Source: Camarhynchus parvulus
Lineage: Eukaryota; Chordata; Aves; Passeriformes; Thraupidae
Direction of reading: 5' to 3'
Assembly: GCF_901933205.1 (NCBI RefSeq)
Contig: NC_044574.1
Coordinates: forward strand, 19,577,733 to 19,641,732
Length of the DNA stretch: 64,000 bases
Shown here one piece after another: positions 27,241 to 38,614 of this stretch; positions within the stretch are counted from its first letter, which is position 1, and every line of letters begins with the position of its first letter. The position numbers and the translations under genes are program-made. The notes beneath the pieces were generated by a model. It was not told where the DNA came from, made no database searches, and was given only the letters and a program-made list of their open reading frames with translations.

Positions 27241-30200
27241 ATGTGATAATTTTCTTTGAATAGCTGTGTTTTCAGATCTAATTGATTGATTCAAATGTAC
27301 AAGCATAAGGATAAAAAATATGGAAGGAGAAAGATGAATTCTGAAAAAAATGTTTTCTTTCTTGAGTATAAAATCTCTATTACTCTTTAAAGTAAAAGGC
27401 TGGAACAGATCTTATGCTTTTTCAGACAACAATAATGTTCTCAGGAGATGTTTGTTCACTGGGAATATCTGAGAGTCCTTGTACAGTTATTGTATTAAAG
27501 AACTTATGTAACAATACAAAGATAGCTGCAAGAAATACTGTTAGAGCTATTGAAAGAGCTGGATTTTAGTGTGGGATGAACTCTTGGAACTGTAGAGAAA
27601 ACTACTTCTGTAAGTGTCAAAACTGTCATAAAACAGTACAATCTGCCACTGTAGCCATCATCAAGTATTATTCCTTCTTCAGAAGATGGTCATAAAATCA
27701 GCAGGGAATTTGAGAAGAGTTAAACACACTTTTACAGTGCTGAAGTTTACTTTGTATGAATTTGTTATTTGAAACTTCCCCCACATATCTCAATGTACTC
27801 CAAATTATCCGTTTTGTAGCAAAGATTATGTTTACCATGGTGTTGTTAGGTACACACTATACCATAGGAAAAAATTATTACTTTCAGCTGTATGTAGGTT
27901 AGTTAAAATCATAAAACATTTAGAACTATTGTCCCAGGAGCAGCAAAACATTTTTATCCTGTCAAATGATGTTCTGGAAGATGAGGACCTGTTATACACT
28001 AGGTCTAAGATGTTTGCGGTAAAGAGGTTTTTTTTGCCTTCCAAACTGCTGGTTCATTCTCAGCCTTAACTAGCAGAGCAAGAAATGCCTTTCTCTGCAT
28101 TGTGGAGAAACACTAACAGAACTCAGTCTTTAAAAGAGAGTACATTCTTTCATTGTCTCTTCAAAAAAGAGTAATCTGATTAGAAAATCAAACCAAAACA
28201 ACAAACCCTCACATTACAGCTGGTACTAATAACAATACAAAAATATGTACAAATTAATTTTTGGCATTACCCTTAACTACTTCTATCATTATTCTTTGAA
28301 CTTTTTTCAGCATTTCTGCTCAGCAGCAGTTGATATTTAGAAAGAAAGATATTGCATTTACTGATATTATTAAATATACAGATAGAAATTTAGCTACATA
28401 AAGCTTTTCGATATGTGAGTTTTTCAGTTTTCCTCTCACATGCCACTCCTTGTTTCACTTCTTGCTTCCTCTTCCTGGGCCTCTTGACTGTATTCTAAAA
28501 CTATAGAATGTGTTGAAAAGCACTTGAGCAATAACTCTAATATTATGAGAAATGATGTGACACAGAATGTGTGTGATACATATGATAATTATTTTTCAGT
28601 AGTGGCATAAATGAATGAATCAAATCTTATTGCTTGTATAATTATTTGGTTACATGATATATATTGGAATTTATTTTTCTGTGTGTCAGATCAGTGGATA
28701 TGCTGTATATAATGCTGGGAATGCTCAGTGGTATTGCTCCTATTTTATTTTAATGATACCTAGGGTTTGTCCCAATAATGAAGAAAAATGAAAATCAAAG
28801 GGACCAAAAAATATCTTCAATTATCTAAAATTAGTGAAAGAAAACTGTTAGGCATTATAGCTAATACTTTTTCTTTTCTTTCTCTCAGTATGCATCTGGC
28901 GTTGATCTTTCATCAAAGAAAAGGATAAAACCCTAATAAGTGCTAACAAAAAAAAAAATACAATCAAATGTCAAAGCTTTTTTATATAGCTCAACTAAAA
29001 GAAGCATTTTTCTGTGTAATAAGGACAATGGCAATGTATCTTGTTTGCTGATTTGGTTTAGATTATCTTTATTACAACAGCAGTGTCCTTTTGCTGCATT
29101 TGCTGATAATTTTTTCCAGTTAGTTACACCATAATTAATCAAAGTAAGCACAATACTGTAAGTACTGTTATTCTGTCATGTTATTTGCATGCACTGTGAC
29201 TTTTTGAAGTATGCTGTGCCAGACATAATCAGTAGGTGAAGAAAATTAGTCACATGGTAGCAGCATTTATGGTTCCAAATTAGACTGTCAAATACCTTTT
29301 GGGCATTGCATAGCTGTCTGTACAAAGTTAATGAAAAGAAGTCCATTGAGGGCTATCACATGAGAAAATTTCCTGCATTGAATTCTCACAGGGAATTTGC
29401 CTAAACCTCTGAACTGCCCTTCTCTATAGTAGCTAGTGTCCTGAGTGATTAAGGTCAAGTTTCAACAATTCTCTTTAGTTCACTACTACAATAAAATCTA
29501 ACTTCATTAGCATTTTCACAGCATAGACCCTGAGAGCAAATTATTGCATGTATGTTTTAAAGGATTTTGTAGAAACAGCTCATCCTATAGATCCTTTCAA
29601 TGCCATCAACAACAAGCAAGCCAGCAAACCAACATTTCCATATGTGGAAATCAATGAATCAGCAAACCTATATATTAGGTCTTAAATCTGGCACGACAGG
29701 ATGTGGTCCATTAAAGAAAAATGAATAATGGTCCAGAATTTTCAAAGTGCCAACAGCTAAAATAAATATAAATGCACATAAGTCACAAATAGTAGTACAT
29801 TTGGCTGTACACATCATTTTCATATCAGGTGCTCTTTGAAGTGCAATGGATTTCGCAAGAAATACCTTCCAGAGACTCAGATCCTTTCACTATAGAATGA
29901 TATTGGGTACTGGAAGGCACAGAAATTACTGAAGTGCTGTGTGCTACCTAGAAGTCATGGACAGCCCTCCTGCAGCAGGTTCTCAACATAGTAACTGGTA
30001 GAGGGCTATCAGTGTCATCTATACTTCTCAGGATATTTTTGGCGAGAAATAAGATATTTTAGATTTTTATTTCTTTCAGTCTCATGGCAGAGACACTGTC
30101 TAATGTATCATTGGTTGTTTAATACAGAAATGTCTGCTCAGATAACATATGCAACTTCACATTCCAGTTCCTGTTTGACTGTGTTTTTATTTCTGACATA

Positions 30201-31410
30201 TCCTGCCAGGTATTTATCAAATCCTTTATGGTAAATTCACAGCAGTTTGTGTCCTTTTGAGACTAAAACTTGAAAACCAATTCAACCTACTCATGAAATA
30301 TAAACTTACTTTAGAAAAACATTATTATGACTTTGTAATGTATTTCATTTGCACCAGAACAGGAAATCAAGTGAGCATACAGGGATTGAACACTCATTGG
30401 CCAATATGTGTCTACAACTTATAGTACAATTCACACAGGTCAAAAGCCTGGGTTTTGGCATGCATGGCTTCTGAAATATAGAGACATAGAATATAGAAAT
30501 GCTCTCAAAACCAAATCAAATTCTTCTAAACATACAAAAGAAAAATCAGCCACTTACCTTTCTGAAAACTTTCCTGTCTTTTCTCTTGGTTTTGATGACA
30601 GGTTTTGAACATCTACATTCAAACACTTCTCAAAAGTGTTTCCTGAGATTACAAAAAAGAAACTGAACTTTACTTCTAAATGTATTTATGAGAATTACAC
30701 ATACTCACTAGCAGATATATATCAAAAGCTCTAAGGATCAAGAAAACATGGAGCTGCCTTGCCTAGATAATCCTGGTAGCTGTGTACTACTGATTTCTTC
30801 ACAATTGCATGTTTGAAGAAGCAAATAGAAAATTAAGGAGAAAAAAATTAGAACCAGAGTGATGAGTGGAGGCGCTTTCAGTATTTGTTACAAGACTGAT
30901 TCTTCACAAACATCTATTATGTACCATATTCATCTGGTGATTAAACTCCTTTTCAGAAGGTTGTCTGATTTGTCCTAATGGACCAAATTCCATGATTATT
31001 AACAATATAAATTTATTAACAGGAATTAATAGGTAAAACATGAAAAGAGCACTTGGCTGAATAACTGTGATGTTTCCATCTATATAAAAAGGCCATGACA
31101 AAATGAGACATGGGAAAGTTAGACTTTCTTTTCATAATTCCAGGACAAAATTCGCACGTTTACCAATGTCATCTTGTATATTATAAGGAAATGGAATGTA
31201 TATATTTATATATGATCACAATAAATTTTTTCTAATTTGAAAGAGATTCCCAATTTCTTGAGAATAACTTCAGATCTCTCAAAATCTAGTCTAACCTTAA
31301 CTTCTAGTTTTATAACTGGGTAGAGAGAAACATAACTTAAAAAATTGGAAACCCTTTGTAATATGTAATAGTGTAATGGTGCAATGGTGTTGTAATCATG
31401 GCTCAAAAAA

Positions 31411-31422
31411 CCAGTAGGGGGC
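31411..31422 (+). promoter_or_regulatory. CTCF core-motif match
   Basis: CCAGTAGGGGGC agrees at every position with the degenerate CTCF core CCASYAGRKGGC. A motif match alone does not show occupancy. It is isolated in unique AT-rich sequence and not in a named repeat. Confidence 0.35.
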
Positions 31423-33904
31423 CCAGAGCAAAAGAGATAGATTATGATATCTCATGCCTAAATTGTGAAGAAAAGCAGCCTAGGTGGTCTGAGCAGATCT
31501 GCCAAAAACCCATGCAATAAAACCTAGGGAAATGCAACAAGCTCTCTAAATGCCATGGTATGAACGATGCCCTAATTCCTCTGTTGGATTAGTTGTTACA
31601 GTCATCACAGGGAAGTTCTGCTACAGCCCCCTACCCTAGCTTACTTTGAGAAGTGTCTGATTTTTATCTTTTCATCCCATTCACACATTTTCTCTCACAC
31701 AATGATTACTTGGGCTTTCAGGGTAAAGTGAATTTTATCCTATAAGAAATAATGTATTGTATTTTACTGATGAAAAGACTCCATTCTGTTCACAGTTGAT
31801 TCTTCTCTCCTTTTCTCTCTCTATTGTGTGCATATATATTTAAATTACTCTTTAATTGATGTAGTTCTGGTGTCTTTCATTGAAAAAAAAGCCTAAAGTT
31901 GAGTGAAAGAGAAAGGATCCTGAGAACCTGTGGGTGTAAAATGAGGCTCAGGCTGTGCGTACTAAAGCAACCTATTTTCATAAATGAAGAAACTATTAGC
32001 CTCTTTGTGAAATTAACAATGTGTATCTGATCTATAGGATTGTCATTAATTCTATTTCAACAAGAAAAAAGGCCATAAATTTGAACTATGAAATACTTCC
32101 CTAGCACTTGCAGTTTCTGAACTATCCAGACAATTTACTGGTATGTCAAATATATTTTAACTGCTGGCTTATCTGAAGCCAGTACCTTCTGGCTTTTACA
32201 TTCCTTATCAAAATAATTTTGTACTAAAGATATAATTTCACTGTATGTGACCTTAACAGTAATTCCAAGGAGAGGGTGCCCCACAATAATAGTAATAAAA
32301 AAGCAATTTATTCTAGATGTTAATTTTAAGGAAATGTGGATTGAAAATCAGAGACATTTTATGGTATTTGTGAAAGCTATTGATTATGACCAACTTAATA
32401 GTAGAATAAGGTTAATTTTCTACCTATCATGTTCTGAATGTATTCCATTAGTAGTTGCTCTCTTTCCTAGTTCAAATTTATAAGCTGTAGCATTATGATG
32501 GGTTCTGGAATCATAAATTCAAGATAAATCTTTTTAGCACATTATATGGAATATCTAATGCTTATAGTATATCAGAAATGCTTCCTTTTCACTACTGCAT
32601 AATCCATTATTGCCATGGGATCATTCTGAGACCCTTGCATTAATATATAGCTAAGACATTTCCTGGTGTGTGTAAGCAAAGCCTTTTCCTTACAGAATGA
32701 ATTCTCTGTAGAGCAATACCATGCATAAGGTAAATCTCTGCTTTCTTTAAATTAGTGTTATATTTTAAACCATATTTCAAGCAAAATGAGACAAAACCCC
32801 AAACATGCACAAAGACCCGTAGTTATTACTGTGTTGCCAAATTTCCTTATAAATGCCATAGATCACAGAAATCTGAACTACCATGATTTGGTATTTTTAT
32901 GAAAGGCTTAGTTGATGGCATTGAGCATAAAAGTACAAAGTAGATGGATGATACAAAACATGAGATTTTCAAAACACTTGAGAGGACAGAATGATCTTCA
33001 TAAATCAGAGAAACAGTTTGAAATAAAGACTTTGAAATGGAATAAGGACAAAGCAAACAGCTCCACTTTGCTCGCAAACACCACACATAAAAATATAAGA
33101 TAAGGAATATTTGTATATAAGGAATATTTCACTAACATTCAAATAGAATTTTTTAAATGATCAGAAATTAGTGATACTCTTATAGGAAAGAAATATATAA
33201 TTCTGAGATGCTTTTAACACTAGTGTCATACAAGATACAGAGATTTATTCTTCAGTCCTGCCATGTGGTACTATGATAACAGTGAGAACAGAGTGTTTAG
33301 CTTTGACCAGCATGCTACAGGAAGCATTAAGACAAACTAGACAGAAGACAAAACACAGTAACAGTAATGATTAAAATTTTGTAGAAGTGACCTAGGCATA
33401 AAAATTGTAAGAACAAGGTTTTCTTATCATGGAAAAAAGAAGACTGTAAAGGAGAATTCCCAATTCATCCGTCATGGAGATTAAGCAACACCAGGATAAC
33501 GTGACACCATTTGGTTCAATTTATATCTAAGCTACAACTCCATTACAGAGCACTGTTTTTTGTCAATGGTTTTCTATAATTCTTTGTTTGCAGCTATGGA
33601 TTTTTGTAATGGCTAGTTTATATTATGCCTGCACATAAACTCATAGCATTTATTTCCTCTTTCAGCACACATTTAATGTCCACAATAAAGGCCAAACAAA
33701 AAAATTCCATATGTATTACCAAGCACCTAATTACTGTAATGTTTTGTCTGTTACTCATTCATGAACACTTTGTTAATCTAACCATTTATCATACTGAACA
33801 TCGAAGTTAGAAGGCTGAAAAACTGAAAATCAAAAAAGACCCTGAGGATATTATCAGTGATTTTTCAAATAAATTTTTAAAGACTATCCTAAACATGCAA
33901 GTTC

Positions 33905-33950
33905 ATAAAAAAACCCCAATCAACCAAACAAAACCAAAAACCAAACCTAA
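33905..33950. repeat. A/C-rich low-complexity tract
   Basis: A run of AAAAAAACCCC, then CAACCAAACAAAACCAAAAACCAAACC with only one T. Similar in make-up to the longer tract at 45257. Confidence 0.8.
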
Positions 33951-34319
33951 ATCTTCTCAATAGTCTTTGAATATATTTTCAGATTAAAAAAAAATAATCC
34001 AAATGCTTGGATCACTTAAAATAAGCCATGTTTTACAGAATTCTGTTTAGTGTATCTTATGATCTTCAAATATGTTATTATTCGTTCTTCATGGTTCACT
34101 CTTTTACTAGTCACACCTGAAACAATCCCTCTCCTTTTATTAAGTTGAAAATGGCCCAGAAAGATTTGTTATAATTGTTTCTCTTGAATAATTGAAACAT
34201 TTAGTGACTTCTTTCTGCTAAGCATATTTCTCACAGGAATTTTTCCTCAAAATTTTATAATCTCAACACTGTGTGTAAAACAGCAACTCGTTTTAGAGAC
34301 TATTTCACTTCTCCTTACC

Positions 34320-35030
34320 ACAGAATCACAGAATAGTGACTTTATTTTTAGTGATTCAGTCCAGCTCCTCTACTAAGGTAGGTACACCTAGAGCAGATAT
34401 CATAGGGTGGCCTTCAAAGTAAAGAAGCTTTCCCTCCTCTTCAGATGGAACTTCTTGTGTTTCCATTTGTGCCTGTTGGCTTTTATCTTGCTGCTATACA
34501 CCATTGAAAATAGTCTGGCCCCATCCACTTGTAACTTGCCCTTAAGATATTTGTACATATTGATAAAATGCCCCCTCAGTTGTCTCTTCTCCAGGCAAAC
34601 AAGCCCAGCTCTCTTAGCCTTTCCTATTAAGAGATATGTTCCAGTCCCCTAATCATTTCATACCGCTGCACTGGACCCTTTCCAGTAGATCCTTGTCTTT
34701 CTTGAACTGGTGAACCCTAAACTGATCACAGAACTCCAGATGCCACCTCACCAGGGCAGAGCAGGGTAGGCAGGGAGGATAACCTTCCAAATCTGCTGGA
34801 TACCCTTCCTAATGCACCCCAGGATCCCATTGGCCTTCTTGGCCATAAGGCCACACTGCTGGCTCATGGAACTTGTTGCCACTCGGACCCCCAGGTACTT
34901 CTCTGCAGAGCTGCTTTCCAGCGGACCAGCCCCTATCATCACAACCCTTTCCTCTTTGATGGCAACTCACCTCCATTTATTATTTTTTCCACCATTAACC
35001 AGTCACCTTACCTACAGGGGTTTTGACCAT
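34320..35030 (-). mobile_element. CR1 LINE, 5'-truncated
   Basis: The left edge (ACAGAATCACAGAAT) is the CR1 tail on the minus strand. It is followed in order by CR1 3'-region blocks: CAGTCCAGCTCCTC, TTCTCCAGGCAAACAAGCCCAGC, AGATGCCACCTCACCAGGGCAGAGCAG, CACCCCAGGATCCCATTGGCCTTCTTGGCC, and ACCCCCAGGTACTTCTCTGC. The last of these corresponds to the part encoding the reverse-transcriptase C-terminal side. The frames over it at 34407-34652, 34748-34942 and 34812-35051 are artefacts of the element. Right edge approximate. Confidence 0.93.
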
Positions 35031-35595
35031 CAAGTAAAATTTCTCCTTTAAATGAAGAAATAAGAGGGATGAAAGATGAGAAGAGATAAAAATAACTCAT
35101 AAGCTCCTTTTTTCAGTTACCACATATGCATGTAACTACAGCTGGCGTGTAATTGCATCAGGCAGGCATAGTCCCCAGTCTGTCTGAGCCTGAGTTGCAA
35201 ACAAGCTCTGTCAGAGGAAGCTCTTTCCTCTCTTCTGCAGGTAGGAATCAGTGGTTACAGAAGCAGATGCTACTGCTTGCTTTTTTCTTTGATTTGGAGC
35301 AAAGGACTGCCTTCATGCATTGTTGAAGAAGATCAAAGGAACCAAGGATAATTTTGTAAATTTTAAAATAAACTGAGAACCAAATTTCTCAAGATTAAAA
35401 AATTGAGTATTGGAAATTTGTATCATGATTATCAGTTTTTCATAACTATATCATCTGGAGATAAAAAATTAGTTAGGGTTTTTATGTTTAAGTTTTCCAG
35501 GTCAAAAAAGGATTTATATACTCTGGTAACAACCTGTATATCACTTGCATTATACAATGCTTCAGATCAAGCTACTGTCTGTAGAAAAGAAATAA
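35031..35595. other. Non-coding spacer
   Basis: AT-rich. It contains a polypyrimidine stretch followed by TTCTGCAGGTAGG (35233-35245), which resembles a splice acceptor directly abutting a donor, but no open frame supports an exon. Confidence 0.5.
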
Positions 35596-36030
35596 CTGCA
35601 GCTGACCCATGCAGCACACCCTAAAGCTCAGCACTAGCCTGACAATCCCCTGCCCATGGAGTCTGACTTTGCTGAGGCAGCAGTGCTTGGCTGTGCTGGA
35701 GCAGCAGACCCAGGCCACTGCAGCCCGGTCTGTGCCTAGCCACAGTCCTTGGTCCAGGCCAGGCTGCCTGGCTAGCTTGAGCTGTGCCTGACCCTGGTTC
35801 TGCCCACTAGGCCTAAGCCTGGCCTCCACCTGTGGGCCAGCATACCAGCCAGTCTCCCCCAGTCCCTCCCCAGGATTGTCCCTAGCTGTCTTTCTGCCTT
35901 CCCTGCTCCCCAGCTGGAGCAGTGGGATGGACATGGCTGGTAGCACACCTGCCTTGCCACCCCCCTGGGAGACCCTGATGCCTCCAGCTCCCTGGCCCAA
36001 GCTGTTAGCCCCTGCTGTACTGTGAGGTGT
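35596..36030. repeat. GC-rich, CpG-poor island of unknown origin
   Basis: About 435 bases, strongly GC-rich against an AT-rich surrounding. They are C- and CT-rich on the + strand, with many CCTGG/CCAGG, CAGC and CTGCC words and almost no CpG. It abuts the 3' tail of the CR1 at 36033, so it is outside that element. A 142-codon frame crosses it on the minus strand (35572-36000). That frame is rich in G, Q, L and R, has no motif I recognise, and is the kind of frame that GC-rich DNA gives by chance. It may be an eroded minisatellite or an unclassified repeat. Confidence 0.5.
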
Positions 36031-36032
36031 GG

Positions 36033-37225
36033 AGAATCATGGAATCACAGAATAAACTGAGTTGGAAGGGATCCATTAGGATCGCTGAGTCCAACTCCTG
36101 GTCCTGTGCAGTACCATTCCCAAGAGTCACACCATGTGCCTGGGAGTATCTTCCAAACACTTTTTGGACTCTGTCAGGCTTGGTGCTGTGACAATTTCCC
36201 TGTGGAGCTTGTTCCAGTGCCCAACGTCCCTCTGGGTGAAGAACCTTATTTTAATACCTAGTCTAAACCTCCTCTGACATAACTTCATTTCCTTGGGTCT
36301 TGTCACTGGTCACCATGCAGAAGAGATCAGTGCCTGCCCCTCCTCTTCCCCTTATGAGGAAGTTGTAACTGCAATGGGGCCTCCCCTCAGTCTCCTCTTC
36401 TCCAGAGTGAACAGACCAAGGGACCTCAGCTGCTCCTCATGTGGCTTCCCCTAAGGCCCTTCATCATCTTGCCCTTTTCTGGACAATCTCTAATAGTTTA
36501 ACACCTTTCTTACATTGTGGTACCCAAAACTGCACACAGGACTTGAGGTGAGGCTGCCCCAGCTCAGAGCAGAGCAGGACAATCCCCTCCCTTTCCCCCC
36601 TGGCCATGCTGTGCCTGATGCACCCCAGGACAGGGTTGGCCCTCCTGGCTGCCAGGGCACTACTGATTCATGTTCAACTTTGCATTGACCAGGACCCTCA
36701 CATCCCTTTCTTCTGAACTGTTTTCCAGCATCTCATTCCCCAGTCTGCACATACACCCAGGGTTATCCCATCCCAGGTACAGAATCTGGCACTTTATCTT
36801 GTTGAGCTTCACATGGTTGGTGATTGCTCAGCCCTCTGATTTGTTGAGGTCTCTCTGCAGGACCTCCCTACCTTTGAGGGAGAACAGATCCTCCCAGCTT
36901 TACTTCATCTGCAATCTTGCTCATTATCTCACAGTCCTGTGTCCAAGCCAATTATAAAGATATTAAAGAGCGCAGGGCTGAGGATGGAGCAGGGATGTGA
37001 AACCCCACTAGTGACAGGTCACCACTCTGATGTCACCCCATTCACTGTAACCCTTTGTCCCTGACCTGTGAGCCAGCTGCTCACCCATCACACCGTGATG
37101 TTTTTATCCAGCTGTGCTGGACATTTTGTCCAGAAGAATCCTGTGAGCGACAGTATCAAAAACTGTACGGAAATCCAAAATGATTGCATCAACTGGCTTC
37201 CCTTGATCAGCTGGGTGAGAATATA
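36033..37225 (-). mobile_element. CR1 LINE, longest copy in the window
   Basis: About 1.2 kb. The CR1 tail (AGAATCATGGAATCACAGAAT) marks the 3' end at 36033. The usual order follows: GAGTCCAACTCCTGG, CAATTTCCCTGTGGAGC, GTTCCAGTGCCCAACGTCCC, GTCTCCTCTTCTCCAGAGTGAACA, CACCCCAGGACAGGGTTGGCCCTC and GTTATCCCATCCCAGG. Next comes the reverse-transcriptase C-terminal part (GGACATTTTGTCCAGAAGAATCCTGTGAG, ATCAACTGGCTTCCCTTGATCAGCTGGGTG). The 5' end is truncated inside ORF2. A frame at 36670-36957 on the + strand is an antisense shadow. The element is GC-rich and creates, with its left neighbour, a 1.6-kb GC block. Confidence 0.95.
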
Positions 37226-37902
37226 TAAATTAACACAGTTCTTATGAGAACAATGCATCCAGATTGTGGAATGATTTTCCAAGAGCAGAAAAAGCAAAAC
37301 TAAATTAATCTCTCTCTATTCTAGTTAGATGTGAAATTCAGTTGTTGCACTGGACATGTTTGTCAGATATACAAATTTTAGGTCTATTCTTGGGTGTCCA
37401 TTTTTTTTTTTCTCTTCAAGGACTCTGATGGCATTACAAGGCAGAAGACTTCTCCTTCATCCTAATCTTTCTTTATTGTCTCCCTCTTAGTCTGTATGAA
37501 TGTGGACCTGAGAAAATGGCTCAACTAAGGAATCTCTGGAAAAAGAAAACATGAATTACCTCCCTCTAGCTTTTTTTGTGTTTTGGAAAGGGATTATATA
37601 GGCATCTTTTAAAAGCTATGGTCTAATGTAAAGAAACTCCAACAATCTGCAATTGTCAGGATGGACTTTTAGAAATTGCTTTGGTTTTATATCAAACAAG
37701 GTTCCTGAGAAAGAGTTGAAAAAATTAATCTTCTTGCGCAAAACAGCATCACAAATCCATCAAGCAGTTTGGAAAGATAACTTTTGAAGATTTCAAATCA
37801 AGTGTAACCCATGTCCTAAATGTTCCTGAAGGTGCAGATTTTAATCTTTAAATTCTCATACTTGCAAGTAATGATACCTCATTTGAAGGTATGGCTGAAT
37901 AC

Positions 37903-37934
37903 ATACGCATACATATATATGTGTGTGTGTGTGT
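37903..37934. repeat. Short TA/TG microsatellite
   Basis: ACATACGCATACATATATAT followed by TG repeats (37920-37934). Confidence 0.9.
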
Positions 37935-38257
37935 ATTCGTTTGTTTGCATGTTTATCTATTAATAGATATAAATTTTTATAATATACATTTTTAGTAAAT
38001 GCACACACATACATATTGTATAGATATATAAAATATGTAACCTATGTTTTATGGTAAGTGATACTAATCTAATCAAAATGTAAAATATGGATGAAAATTC
38101 ATGCTTAGCTTGGATCAGAATATAATACCTTTGACTGTAGTAACAAAGAGGAAATATACTCAAGTATGCCAGTAATTTTTGGGGTCAGGGTCTTAAAAAA
38201 CCTGATTTATTTATATTAATATGCTTTCATCATCTTCTTTTTCTGCCAAGCCTCTCT

Positions 38258-38318
38258 GTCATGCTCTCATTTGGAATGTTGAGTATATTTATGTCATGCT
38301 TTCATTTGAAATGTAAAT
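38258..38318. repeat. Two-copy local repeat
   Basis: TGTCATGCTCTCATTTGGAATGT and TGTCATGCTTTCATTTGAAATGT, separated by about 13 bases, differ at two positions. Confidence 0.85.
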
Positions 38319-38590
38319 CTCTTGAGGTACAACATGGTAAGATATATTTCAGAGGGACAAAGAAATAAATACACCTTAAAAACTTCAAAAAAGGGGTAAG
38401 ACTACTGATTGTTAAAATTTAAAATTGCAGAAAATAGAAACAATATTAGACAGAAGAATATACATAACAGTCATAAGAGCTTCACTGTGACTTGGCAACT
38501 TGACAGTCCTTAAGAAACCCCATGCTGTTTATTTTTTTAATTATTTTTTCCAGATTCATATGAAACTCATATTTCTGCATGCATGAACAT

Positions 38591-38614
38591 AAATAAATAA
38601 ATAAATAAATAAAT
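38591..38614. repeat. (AAAT)6 microsatellite
   Basis: Six perfect AAAT units. Confidence 0.96.

Larger units (their letters stand above)
25981..34319. other. Long AT-rich non-coding block
   Basis: More than 8 kb of largely unique sequence holding only the CR1 scrap at 27145, a CTCF-like core motif at 31411, a two-copy ATAAGGAATATTT repeat near 33102-33130 and an A/C-rich stretch at 33905. No open frame has a recognisable motif. I see no tRNA, snoRNA or miRNA-like structure that I can defend. Confidence 0.55.

Noticed and set aside
35572..36000. 142-codon minus-strand frame
   Set aside because: It lies over the GC-rich island, where stops are rare, and has skewed composition and no recognisable domain.
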